A stretch of 64,000 nt of DNA, taken from assembly GCF_014898815.1 (NCBI RefSeq), contig NW_026515545.1, forward strand, positions 186,001 through 250,000, in the 5' to 3' direction. Under the pieces are notes generated by a model. That model was not told the origin of the DNA, ran no database searches, and was given only the letters and a program-made list of their open reading frames with translations. The position numbers and the translations under genes were made by a program. Source of the stretch: Panonychus citri. Taxonomy: Eukaryota; Arthropoda; Arachnida; Trombidiformes; Tetranychidae. Below are positions 1 through 12,900 of this stretch, piece by piece. Within the stretch, counting starts at the first letter, position 1. Each line of letters begins with the position of its first letter.

Positions 1-2342
1 TTGTCAAAGGAAGAATAGAGAATTTGGTTCTACAATAGGCCCGATCAACGTATCGAACACGATTGGCCTGAACTTGCATCTCAAACTAATCAACGAATCT
101 GTCAAGGGTTCGATTTCATGAGAAATTGTTTTCTTAAAACATTTCAACAACTTCCTTATCTTATTGATCCAATCGAAGATGATTAATTGTTGTATTAAAA
201 CAAAACGAAATATTGATTAAGATGAAGATAATTCTAGAAATTGGTAACTTGATCACAATTCTGTTCTGTAATCAACTATTGATTTAATGATAATTAAAAA
301 GAGGATCATTGAACAACAAAGATTGTGAGGCCAAATTGATTGTTTTTTAAGATCATCTTTAATTGCTACTTAATTGTTGTTATAAATACAATTTAATCAT
401 CAACAATCATTTGCTATTTTGGATAACACTTATCTTCAAACTTTATTTAAATCAAATTGTTTTAATCACCAAAATATTAATACAATTTAACAAACCATTG
501 ACAATCACATGATAATATTAATTAGCGTTAACATTGATTAACAATTTAACTTGATTAAATTGTTGCCTCTTTTATCTCTGGTCCTTTTTATATACTCATC
601 ATCATTTGATGACAATTAACCGATATATTGATTTCAACTGTTACCGACAATTAAAATTGATTGTCTATTAATCGTCCATCTTTCAATGATTAATCATGAA
701 ACTCATGATATTGAACAACAAGAAAATCAACTGATTAAATTCATAATATTATCTATTTGATTAAGAACATTAAATTTGTAAAAAGAAATCGTTGTGACTT
801 TTTTTTTGAGTATCAATTGCGGAACAATTTACAATTAGATCAATAATGATAATCATCGGTAGATTTCAGATTGTACGATAATCGTTCATTGACCTTAATC
901 ATTATAAATTGTGTTTAGTTTGTCATTTAATCATAATTAACGTTCATTGTTACCTAATTGTCATCAAAGGAAATGAGGAAAAAAAAGAGTAAATTGTGAG
1001 AAACGAAGTCGTTGCAATTTAATCAATTGTAGAATCATTTTTCTTAATGAACCAATGTAATTAACAAGTGATTATGTTAACATGATCAACTAGGATATTA
1101 ACATTTGACAATTAACAAAATACAAGTACATAAAGTTTATACTAATTAATTGATGTAATCGATTAAATTAATTAACTGATAGATTAACACCAACGAGTAA
1201 TCAATTGATTTAATGTAAAAGCCTCTTGAAGATTAAATTTTTTTTGTTGCTCTCACAACTTAAGATTTATAATTGTTTGAAATTAACATTAATTGACCTT
1301 AAATTGATGATACAAGTTAATTGTACATAGATTAAGTACCAATTAGAAAGGTAATTAACATTTATTGGAGAAAAATTAAACAACCGGATTAAGGAAAGTT
1401 AATGACGAAAGTTGGATTAGGTGAGTCCAAGTATTCATCGAGTCCGTGATTTATGATTAGTAGATAATGTCAATCAAACTGTGATTGATTTACTTGCATC
1501 ACAATTAAGAAGAGAGAGAAAAAAAAATCTAATTAGTAAAGATACTAAATTAACTGATTAACTTAATTGTGCGTAAATCTGTTATTGTGAACACCAATTT
1601 AGTTAAAGTATCATCGTTATGATGATCAAATGATTTGATTGATTTCTCTCGGACTCTCATCTTTAATTCATTTCTTTCTAATTAGATAACTAAATTAACA
1701 AGATTATGATTAAGATAATTGTTGAAGCAAAAACTTGAGAGCAATTTATGGGAAATTTTCCTCCAAGGGCTTTTACAAGTCAAATTGTGAGATGATTAAC
1801 TTTGATTAACAATTTCAATTGTATCGAGTGTGTTAATCAATCAAACCAAATACTAATAATTTATTAATAATAAGATTAACTCATTAAAAGGGGTTAATTA
1901 AAATTGAAGATTATTATTTTAGTTTCTCTCGTAATTTGTATTGGAAACATTGATTGTGAAAGGAATTACAGTTAACTTAACCGGAAGGAATCAAACAGAG
2001 AAATGATCAACCTAAATAGTTAACTAATTTGATCAACAATTAACCATTAGATTGATAAAGAGGAGACAAAGTGTCAAGAATAGTCAAAGATTAAATTGGT
2101 TAGTAATCATCGTGATCATGGTTACTATTATTATATTTTAATCTGTAAACAGTTTCGTTAATCAGTAAACAAAATTGTTGATTGTATTTGTTTGTCAATC
2201 GCAATAATAATAATTAAAGTAAATAGAGTAGTTAAGATGTTGATGATTGGTAACTAAAACTAATCGTGATTTATGACAATCATATTGTAATTGATATTTG
2301 CTTGATTAAAATAAGACGATTAAGATTAAACCAGTTCGACTA
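1..2342. other. AT-rich non-coding region
   Basis: No open frame of gene quality on either strand. The stretch is dominated by TTAATTG, GATTAA and CAATTAAC words typical of the intergenic DNA of this window. It lies downstream (3' side) of the SNAP-like gene, so its right end may hold that gene's 3' UTR. I see no RNA gene or mobile element here. Confidence 0.6.
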
Positions 2343-2900
2343 TTATTTATTTTTACTCATTCGTTTCATGGTTTTCCGATTGTTTTTCAATTTAATATCA
2401 AACGATTTAACTTTGCCTTTTAATGAGATCGCTTGACCCTTTTGCTGACCAATGTCATGATCCAATGATTCAATTAATTCAATCAATCTATCGACATGAG
2501 ATTCCATTTGTTGATACCAACGTTCATTTGGATCATAAGTTTGACACCAAAGTTTGTCAACTTCATGGGGAGTTAGACGATCTTCAACGGTAAATGTTTC
2601 GACGATTTGTTGACTTGATACCGATCGATCTTCGTGATTTATGACACTTCTATTAGCGTTGACACAACAATAGCAACAAAATATTCGAGACCATAAATTA
2701 CTTTCATATTGTTCAATTGCAATTAAATCCATTTCAATTTGATTGAGTGTCAGTCCAGTTTCATTTAGATTCGCGTTCGTTGAGTTTAATAATTTCCCTT
2801 GAGATTTCAATTCCTTTTGAGCTTTTTTACCAATAGATTCAACTTTTCTCGCTCTTCGGGTGATTGATTGTTTCAATTCCGTCACACTTTCATTAACCAT
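2343..2900 (-). CDS. SNAP-25-like Qbc-SNARE, small divergent paralogue
   Basis: Single-exon gene of 185 residues. The start is the ATG at 2898-2900, in a good context (ACCATGG); the frame upstream opens only with a TTG. Two heptad-type helices flank a cysteine cluster (Cys75, 76, 78, 79 in FCCYCC). This is the layout of SNAP-25/SNAP-23: SN1 helix, palmitoylated linker, SN2 helix. Alignment by eye puts a zero-layer glutamine in both helices (Q34 in SQGKLL, Q153 in IGQQKGQ), as expected of a Qbc-SNARE. SNAP-29 and SNAP-47 lack the cysteines, so SNAP-25/23 is the nearer type. It is shorter than the usual ~205-210 residues because the linker is short. Expected role, from the family: t-SNARE in exocytic fusion, anchored to the plasma membrane by acylation. 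The sequence is divergent, so this is probably a lineage paralogue rather than the neuronal orthologue. Confidence 0.68.
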   Translation of the reverse strand: MVNESVTELKQSITRRARKVESIGKKAQKELKSQGKLLNSTNANLNETGLTLNQIEMDLIAIEQYESNLWSRIFCCYCCVNANRSVINHEDRSVSSQQIVETFTVEDRLTPHEVDKLWCQTYDPNERWYQQMESHVDRLIELIESLDHDIGQQKGQAISLKGKVKSFDIKLKNNRKTMKRMSKNK

Positions 2901-3539
2901 GGTCTTAATAGTAAACAATTAACCCAAGATTTGGTCAATCAATCAGAGAGTTAGAAATTAATCCAGTTTATACAACCTTGTTAATCGAGATCTTTGTATT
3001 AGATGTAAAATCAAATTACATAACAATCAACGTCGATTATCAGTTTAATATATCAACCACTTCATCCAAGATATTAATTGATAATATTAATCATTTGAAT
3101 ATTTGAATAGTTCCAAAAGTGAATTAACTTTGATATGAAAATGAAACAGAATAAAAGATCAACAATCAATACAAACAGTTAATGATAAAAGAATTAGAAA
3201 ATTACAATCAAAGATTCGATAATCAAAAGAATGGACATTAATTATTCAATTACTCAATTTGTAGTTAGTTATTGACAATTAATAGTTTCCATTATTGTAG
3301 TATATCAACAGGTATTGATTGTTGATTGCAATCACATTATAATTACATGAGTTCTAATCAATTCTAAGATGATTGAAATGTCTGATTAGTTTAATGAAAT
3401 GGTCAAAATGAAATGTAAAGTTAATCATGATTCTTACGTTTAATTGTAATACACTGATTAACTTGTTATCGTTCTTATCCTCTCAACACTCTGTAATCAA
3501 CTCTTGTTAGATCGATGAACGACCCTTTCAAAACTTGAG

Positions 3540-3795
3540 ATGAATTCAAATGTAAGAGGAAGATGAAAATGATGATGATGATGAGAAGATGAGAGATGTT
3601 TTCGCTCAAGTTACTGGTGATGAAGATGATTAAGATGATGGAGATGATGAAAAGTAGAATATGTTAAGACACATGTGAAGAAGATGATAAGCAATGAGAG
3701 ATGGAGGTGAAATTATTTGAAAGAGAAGATGATGATGATGAAGATGAAGAAGATGAAGAAGAGGGAGGAGGAAGAAAAGATGATGATAAGAAGAT
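3540..3795. repeat. Low-complexity GATGAA/GATGAT tract
   Basis: Almost purely purine plus T on the + strand, made of imperfect GATGAT, GAAGAT and GAGGA triplet repeats. It sits 125-380 bp upstream of the apolipophorin start. Similar tracts occur at 60-62 kb. It may be only a degenerate microsatellite; any GAGA-type regulatory role is speculation. Confidence 0.7.
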
Positions 3796-3864
3796 GAAAT
3801 TATTACCATTGATCGATTATCTCAATATCTCTTAACTTTTGCGAAGGTGAAAATATTTAGGCGA

Positions 3865-3897
3865 CTATAAATTGCGAAGACAATTAGTTGATCATTA
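3865..3897 (+). promoter_or_regulatory. Apolipophorin core promoter
   Basis: A TATA-like element CTATAAAT at 3865-3872 lies about 28 bp upstream of ATCATTAG (3891-3898), a plausible initiator. The apolipophorin ATG follows at 3919, giving a very short 5' UTR. This was read from position and motif only. Confidence 0.5.
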
Positions 3898-3918
3898 GCA
3901 CTGAGAATCTTGATCAAA

Positions 3919-6900
3919 ATGGATCTCAGGTTAGGATTAATTATATTCACTTTTTACTGTGTTACAACAGTTACACCAGGTTAGTAATTAAGTTAATTAG
4001 TCAAATAATCAATTAAATTAACAATGGAAACTAGTTGATCATATTTAATGTAATTAAACAAAACAAAACAAAAAACAAAAAACTTTTCAAAAACTATTTT
4101 TGCACCAAACCAAATGATCAGTTTAATTGTTTAATTTGTTTCCATTTTTAAAAGTTTAATTGTTTTATTTAATCATTTTACCGTTAATTCAAATCATCTA
4201 GTAATTAATTTATTGATTAAAAGTTTTTCTTTTCAATGTGTGTTTCATATCATAATCAAAATTAATTGTTTCTCATCATTGCGTTTCCGTTTAATTAAAT
4301 TTCTAATCATCATTATTAATTATGTTTCTTTTTTTTTTCTTCTTAATCTTTCATCATCATCATTAATGGTTAACAATTAACAGCTAAATTACCAATAACC
4401 AAATCTGAAATCAATGCTCCTTCATTGTACAGGTAAGAATCAAATTTAATTGTTTCTCGTCGTTCTGTATTTCTGTTTATCCTGATTAACGGTTTAATTG
4501 TCACGTAAATCAGTTAGATAGTGATAGAACTAAATTGTTACTGATTTAATCACTTTCACTTTTTGTTTTCTTGCTTCTTGATTGTCACAATCAAGAATAA
4601 TAATAATGATAACTGATGAGAAAGTGTTTAGCTCAGGTCTAAGAATGAAATTCTGATGAATCATGTTTTGTCTGGTGTTTATTGTAATTAGAATTGAAAA
4701 TTAATCATGATAATTAAAGAGAGAGAGAGAGAGATAATTAACTGATTGTAATTAATAAGAAAAGAGTCAAATCTGATAATAAGGTAGATGAACAATTGAA
4801 GTTTTCATTGAACTTTGATCAAACATTTAAGACTATGAATGTTCAAGTGTTTACGGATACTTGTAATTAAGATTTTGTTTCTTGATTGTTATCAACAATT
4901 AAGATGAATTAACTTGTTCAAATTGAGTCTTTCATTTATAGCATTTAGATCAACACTTAAACATTGAAACTACACTCAAAGTAATTACCTTTTCCTGGAT
5001 ATTAATCATAATCAATAACAACAATTGACTTTCACTCGCAATCTTAATACACAATTCATTTAATTATCTTGATGATTAAATTAAACGATTAACTTGATAC
5101 ACGTACCTTGAAATAGTAAACATGTTATTAAATATCCTTTTCCTGGTTTACCAAATTACCGATGTTAATTAATTTGATCTTTAAACTGATGATAGATAAT
5201 CAATATAACCTTGAAAGTTAATAGAACCCAATCAATATTAATTCAGTTTGATTTACTGGTAAACACTTTAGGAAAACAAACATTTGATCATCTAAATTGA
5301 TTTTAAAATTAAATTAAAATCTATCCTTGATTATGTGTTCACTTGAAGGCATTTCAATTGATTAACTACTAGAAAATGTTGACAGATTAGTTAATTCAAT
5401 CAATTCATTGTAATCAATTGATTCTGTTCATCTTTTGTTGGTTCAATGTTTAACTTAATCTTATTGATACTCTCCTAATAATTACATCCTCAACTTATTA
5501 TATCCTGATTGTTGTGGTTAATTGTATTTTCTTACTTAATTTTATATCCATTAGAATCCAAAAATCTACTCTATCAACCTGGAAAAACTTATATCTACGA
5601 TTATGATGGAAAAACTCAAATAAGCTCGGCTGAAGGAAACGGACAAGTGATCGAGGTTAAGGCCAAAGCTCATGTTTCGGTCATTGACAATTGTGAATTA
5701 AGTTTACAGGTAATTAGTTGATTAAATTGTAATGAGTTTATGTTGAATGGTGATATTGACTGTTGGCACTTTTTTCTGTTTTGATTTAGTTGAAAAATGT
5801 TCAACTTAAAGGCTTAGAATCTGAAAATGAGGCTATTAAAGAGCTTCAAGATCGTCCTATTGGATTTTCGTACCAAGATGGTTCGGTAGCTTCGGTTTGT
5901 CCATCGGCTGAAGATTCAACTTGGTCAGTTAATGTTAAAAAAGCGATCATTTCAGCACTTCAAGTATCTTCAACACCAAAATCTGGTAAGACAATTGTCA
6001 CTGAAATTGATATTCTTGGTCATTGTGAAACACAATATGAGGCGATTGCGATTCCCTCTTCATCAAACACTTTAAAATCAATTAAAAAGACCAAAAATTT
6101 GCGAAATTGTCACCACCGACAAGCCAATCTATTCTCATTGTTTCCAACCAAATACTCATCGGAATCAAATGGTATTCAAAATATTCCCATTCTTGCCAAT
6201 GAACATTCCTGTTCAATTGAAGTCTCCAAAGAATCAATCGTCTCCAGAGTAATTTGCACCGATTCAGCGACACTTCTTCCTCTATCATGGTCCAAATCAG
6301 CCTCATCTGGTTTCGATTCAATGTTGACCTTAACTCTTGAAGCTTCAGTTCCAAGCTCATCAGTCCGACCGATTGATTCATCTAAGCGACAAACATTGGC
6401 CTTTAAACATACACTCAAAGAGTCTTGGGCTTCAGCCAAAAGCGATGCCAATCAAGTGATCAATTTACTTAAAGATCTTTGTAGTTCCATCGAAGATGAA
6501 GTCAAATCAAATGTTCCATCAAGATTCGCCGAACTTGTCTATCATTTACGAAGCTTATCGCCATCATCAACATCCAAAATCTGGTCAGCCATTAGTAAGA
6601 ACGAAATTTGTCCATCAACATCCAAATTATCGGATCTATTCACTGATGCTCTCATCATGGACGGAAGTGAAGGATCACTCAAGGTTATCGTCGAACTGAT
6701 CAACGAAGGTACATCCAGTCCATTAACTGTAAACTATTGGTTAACTTTATTGGCTTTCGCTAGTTCACCAACTGAAGGTTCCATTAAGTCACTTTTACCT
6801 TTAATTAAGAACAAAGCATTACCACGACAATCAGTTCTTGGCGTTTCAGCGCTAGTCCACAATTACTGTTCTTCTCCCGATGTTGATTGTACCTCATCAC

Positions 6901-9900
6901 CAATTGTAAATGAAGTTACTCGAACCTTGGCCTCACGATTGGCTTATAAATGTTCAGTTTCACCAGATACTGAAGACGATGCCATAGTTGCACTTAAGGG
7001 CTTAGCCAATGTTGCTCCTTATCTTTCAACAGGAGAAATCAGATCAATCCTCGAATGTTCAAAGGACTCAAATTCACTTTTCGTCCGAATAACTGCAATC
7101 GAAACACTTCAATCAGTCTCATGTTTAGATTCTGTCGCTCCAACAATGATGGAATTGTTCATCTTACCTGAACTCGATGCAGAATTGAGAATCGCGGCTT
7201 ATAAAAATGTCATCTCATGTCCATCGGCATCTAAAATTGAAGCGATCATCACAACATTGGAAAATGAAAACTCAACTCAAGGTAAGTGAATATAATAATT
7301 CTCACCCAACTAATCCCAACTAATCCAAATCTTGATAATCTCTTTCAGTTGGTTCATATGTGGTCTCACATTTATCCAATATCCAAGAATCGTCCGATCC
7401 ATTGAAAAGTGAAATTAAATTATACTTAACTGGAATCAAGATTCCATTGAAATCTTTCCCTCAAGACATTCGTAAATATTCAAGATATTATGAATTATCT
7501 CAACATTTCTCCAAGATCAATGTCGGGGCTGTTGTCGAATCTGATGTTATCTTTGATGGATCATACATCCCACGATCAATCAAGGCCAATCTTTCAGTTC
7601 CAATCTTCGGTTCCTCGATCAATTTTGCAGAGGTTGGTTTCCGACAAAAGGGACTTGAAAATTCAATCCAGAGTCTCTTTGGACCATCAGGATCTCTTAA
7701 AGATAAAAATTGGAGAGAAATCTTGGAAACCTTAGCAACAGCTCTTCTCAATGAGAACGATCCAAATGAAATTGAAGCCAATCGTTATCGATTAGCTCGT
7801 CGATCAGTCCAATGGCCATTCAAACCTGTCAAACTCGAATCTCTCGTGAAAAAGGCGACCATCACTCCCGCTCCAGTCGAAGGTTCAATGTACCTCAAGG
7901 TAGATGGTAAAACCATCATTTATCTATCCGTAGCTGATGCGAAAAAAGATTCAATCAAGTCAATTTTTGATTCTCGACTCGAGAACGTTGTTAAATCAGC
8001 TAAATACGATCGAGCCTTTAGCTTCATGGTTATGGACTCAATTCATCAATTCCCTGGTATCAATGGATTCCCAATCAAAATCGACATTAATTCAACAGCA
8101 GTAGTTGGTTACAAACAAACTGACGAAACAATTTACCCAAGGTAATTATAAGACAACCAATTACTACACTTTCATGTTGACAAACAATTTAAAATTGATC
8201 ACATGGGTTTTGCTTTTTATCAATTAAGTTGATGCGGTTAAATCAAAATCAATTAATCATTTGACATTTTATCCATGACATCTCACATTTTATTTTTATT
8301 GTTTCCTATTTTTTTTTTAGTTTTGCTTCCCAATTATCTGTTAAAATTGGTTTTGATGCTCGAACCTCACAACCTGGACTCAAATGGGTGACCACAGTTA
8401 ACTCTGCACCCGCTTTGTCAGCTCAGGTCAAATACAAGAATTCAATTCCAGTTAATGTCACTTTGTCCATTCCAAAGGAAACTTTAACCCTTTTCCATTA
8501 CAAGAGTGAACTAATTTCAATCGCTGCTGATAATTCAGAGAAACAAATTCGATCGGCAAACTCCCGTCATCACGATGGTTGCACCCAAAGTTTCACCAAA
8601 TCTCTGGGATTTGAATTATGTGGTGAATTTACAGCACCCAAACCTTTATTTACTTTGAACTCTCCATTTATACCATTTAATGGACCAATGAATTTTGATA
8701 TTTCTCTTCGTAAAACCGATAAATCAATGAAAGGATGGACCTTCTTCATGGAAATTCCTGATGATCATGAAATTGAACACAGAGTTTACAAAATTGGCTT
8801 CGATAAACCAGGATCAATGGTCAACAGTGAATACAAATTATCTTTGGGTTTCATCAACAAGATCAATTCAAAATCGAATTACAGAAATGTCCAATTTTCA
8901 TTGAATTCACCATTCAAATCCATTGATGCTCTTGTTTCTAGTGAATTCGGAGATAAAATTGTTCAAGTTCGAGGTGGACTCGTTGTTGATTTCGAGAAAA
9001 GTTATACCGTCATGGCGAGATTGACCAACCAACAACCTGGAAAAGATATGGTTTATGAAGGTGAAATTTTACTTGGACTTGACCATCTTATCGGACGGAC
9101 AATCAACATCAAGAGTAAAATGTCAATCAAAGAGGACAATTCAATCAACTTCGTTGTTAAACCTGACAACGGTGTTTCATACATCGAAGGTGCCGTTAGT
9201 TTGACTCAACCTCGTGTTGACATTTTTGGTGATTTACGATTCATCTCATTCAAAATGTCAAGTTCAATGAGTCGAGAAAAATCTGGTCTGAAAAATAACT
9301 TCAATCTTTCCTATCGAAAACCAAATTCAAACAAAGAGGAAAAATTAACTCTCTCAAGTTCATTCAAACAATCGCTCACTGGTTCAATCCACAAGTACAT
9401 CAGTAAAGTTGAAGGTTCGGCTAGTAAATGGCCAAAGAATAGCTTCTTGGTTACATGGGAATCATCTTATGCTCCATGGGAATTGGTTGAAAACGATTTG
9501 ACCATTGAAACGGGATATAAATCATCTCGAGGCTATTCAAGTAAATCAAAGATCACTCAAGTATCACGATTCACCGGTTTGACCGGAGATTATTCCGATG
9601 TTTTCGCCCGTAATACTCTTGTCATCGATGTTGCTGGAGTCTATTACAAAGCTAATTTCATGGCTAATGGACAGTTGACCAGTTCTTCACCAAGAGCAAA
9701 GATTGACTTTACTGGTGGAAACCGATCCAATGGAGACAAACACAAAGTTTTAATTGACTTTGGAGCTGAAACTAAGCCACTTTTCCGATCAACTTCATCT
9801 GCAATCATCCGATTGGGATCCGTTTCAGTCAATTTTGCTGATTCACTTTCCGAAAAGAGTCAAGGTCAATTCGTTGGTAACAACGAGCTCATGATTTCTG

Positions 9901-12900
9901 GATCTACTTTCTGGACTGTGGGATACAACTACTCTAAAGGTAACGACAATCAATATAAGATGACCCGAGGTTTAGACATGTCAATCAAACTACCAAGTTA
10001 CAACATCGATTTCACTCAAGATGGATCATTTGTCATGGAAAATGACCAAATTATCGTCACAACCATGGGCTCGAATAGACAATCAAAACTTTGGTCAATC
10101 GATAGTAAAATCAGTCAATCATCAAATTCATCGGTTAAAATAGATTTACATTCAATTGGCTCAGCTGAACTCGAAGTGTCACCTTTTGCTCCAACCCGTT
10201 TGGGTTACCTTAAATTGTCACGTAATGGTTACACCAAATTGAGCAAATTTGCTTATTCACCATCAAGCATTGGCATCGATTCCGAATTGAAATCAAAATC
10301 ATCGCTTATTTACCAATTAGCCGGTAGATATAAGTCAATTAACAAATGGTCAACTTCAATCATAACCAAATCAGTTATATTAAGCGTTGCTCTTGCTCCT
10401 CAAAACGGTAAATTTGACCTTAAATTGACCAAACCACAGGTACATCATATCACATCGTTCTCAAAGGATCAGGCCACTTTTTCATTCACCACCGAAACCA
10501 AACAACAATCGAAACCAATTTTATCAATGAAGACAGATTACCATTCAGCCGGAACATTGGCCGTTGAATTTGTTTCAAATCCCGTTGAACTTCATTCAGA
10601 AGCTACTTTTAAATCAATCGATCGATTAGAATTGGAATCAAATCTTAATTTGAAAAAATACGGAAAATTTTTCACCATTGAAGCTTCACGAGTCAAGAAA
10701 AATGTTAAAATCAATCTAACTGGACGAGATATTTTCTCAGTCAAATGTAATATCGATTCAACTGAGAATTTCAAACTTGACATTGATATAACTGACCAAG
10801 GAACAACCGGACTTGAGATTAGTAACAAACCCGATCTGAAAGCTTTCGCACTTAATGGTAATTATCCATCATCCGGTTGGGAACAATCAACTTTAATCCA
10901 ACACACATCAGAAGCGACAACCATTTTCTCAAACACCCAAAAACTGTCCCAAAGATATTTCTTCATCAATGGTCGATTAGCTGAATCTTTATCCGCTCTC
11001 GATGTTAAACTTGGTGAAAGTGAATCACTTTACAGCGAATGGTCATCAGTTAAAGGAAAAGGTTCTCTTAAACTGACCTCTGGTCAATATTCCTTTGATC
11101 ATGATTCTTCCCTTTCATTGGTATCTAACAAAGTGATTTTCTCATCATTAACCAGCAAATCATCAAAATCTCTGATAAAAGTAAACTTTGACAGCGATCT
11201 TAGTTCAAAACTTGATTTAATCATGTCTCTTAACGATGATCATTCATTAAGTTTAGCTTTGGATTCCAAATCAAACTCTCAAAATGCTAATCTTAAATTA
11301 ACATCAAAATCTCAATCCTTGGATCATTTCACTAAAGTTAATTATGCACCTTCAGCGGACAGTTTTGACCTTAAATCATCGACAACCTCGAAAGGTATTG
11401 ATGTTGCTACAATTAAATTCCAATCAACTGCACGAGCACCAGTAACCATTGAAATCTACAGTCTCAAAGTGATCGGTACTTTCCAGGTCGAATCATCCGG
11501 CGGAGATAAACGATATGCATTGAAAGTTGTACATCCAATTAACTTGGAAACAGAAATTAACAACAAACAAAGATCATCACAATTTAATGTCTACAGTGTT
11601 TACAAACACTTAAATGGCCAACCAATCTACGAAATTGATGCTAAAATCCAACCCAAAGGTCTATCAACTATTGACGTTAACATTGAGAAAATGAAAGGTC
11701 ACTTGACTTACTCTTATTGGTCTTCAATCGGTGTGACTTTCGATAGTGGATCTGGTTTCGATCACCAAACAACAATCAATCTCGATACTAAAACCTCAAT
11801 TCTTGAAATTAAATCGTCATCCACAAAATCGGGCTCAGCTATTATTCATATCGATGGTTATTTTGATATCAATGAACGAATGAGCCTCAAAGTTGTTAAC
11901 GGACCTTGGGATGGAGCAATTGAAATGAACGTAGCTAATTCAGTCTTTACAACTTCATTGAACAATCAAGTTAAAGCTTTGATTCATTCAACTCGAGCCA
12001 CTTTGAAGGAAGATCTTTTCACTTTAACATCAAACACAATGAAATCGTCGGTGGATCTTTTCTCATTAGACTGTCAACTATCGGTCAACTCAAAATCTGA
12101 GATTAAATTGTCAACACCAACTTGGAGCTCAACATCGACTTACAATGTCATCAAATCTTCAAGCAATTTCCAATTCACTTTAAATAGACCTTCAATTTCA
12201 TCCGAATACATCGCCACCGTGATTTACGATTCTCGAGCATCAAGCTTGAAATTGACCTCAAACATCCAAAGGAAAACTTTGAAATCATCAATCGATTGTG
12301 AACTAAATGGTTCAGCTAAAAGTTGGTTCAAATATTCATCATCATCCAATGGAAGAATCGATTGCGAAGTTAATCCATTTGGTACAATTAAGACCGCTAA
12401 GATTAGCATTGATTGGAAACCAACTCAATTCATTCACAACAGCGAAATCAAGAACGATCAATTTGGATTAAAGGTCAAATCAACTTCTTCTCGATTCTCA
12501 AATTCAATCTACACTTTCAATGGAGAAATCGGATTCATCAATGAGCAGTCACCTGGAATTGAATTGAATCTTGTCACCGGAGCATCAAGTTATCGACACG
12601 CATCTTCATACTCATTGACCGAGAATTCAGCCAATTTACAATCAAAATCAATCGTCAATCGAGTAACTTTATGGGATATCAAAGGTAATTTACCATTCAA
12701 ACCAGACCAATTGTTGACCACATTCAATTTGGACTCACCAAGAGTATCTGGTAAAATTATTTTCGACCCAATCGATCGATCAATCAAAATCGAGACCCTC
12801 GTCAAACAATCTAAACAAAAAATAGTTCTAAAGACAGTCTATGGTCCAATGGTCGTTGATTCTTTCACCTTCGATCTCTCTTGGGATGCAGATAAAGATC

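Larger units (their letters stand above)
2901..3918. other. Divergent intergenic region with purine-rich repeat
   Basis: The space between the SNAP-like gene (-) and apolipophorin (+). It holds AT-rich DNA and, at about 3540-3795, a long purine-rich tract of GAT/GAA/GAG triplets. The apolipophorin core promoter lies at its right end. No further coding sequence is seen. Confidence 0.6.

Noticed and set aside
2901..2918. Longer N-terminus of the SNAP-like gene
   Set aside because: The extension begins with TTG; the ATG at 2900 has a good context and a sensible protein start.
4384..4432. A 49-nt exon-like segment between a CAG and a GTAAG in the first apolipophorin intron
   Set aside because: Joining it shifts the frame of everything downstream, while joining 3979 directly to 5555 gives GAA-TCC-AAA and an exact multiple of three over the whole gene. 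It could be a rare alternative exon but is not part of the main reading.
5509..5554. Signal-peptide-like reading upstream of apolipophorin exon 2 (LWLIVFSYLILYP)
   Set aside because: It opens with TTG, not ATG, and is intronic pyrimidine-rich DNA ending in the splice acceptor TTAG. The real signal peptide is in exon 1.
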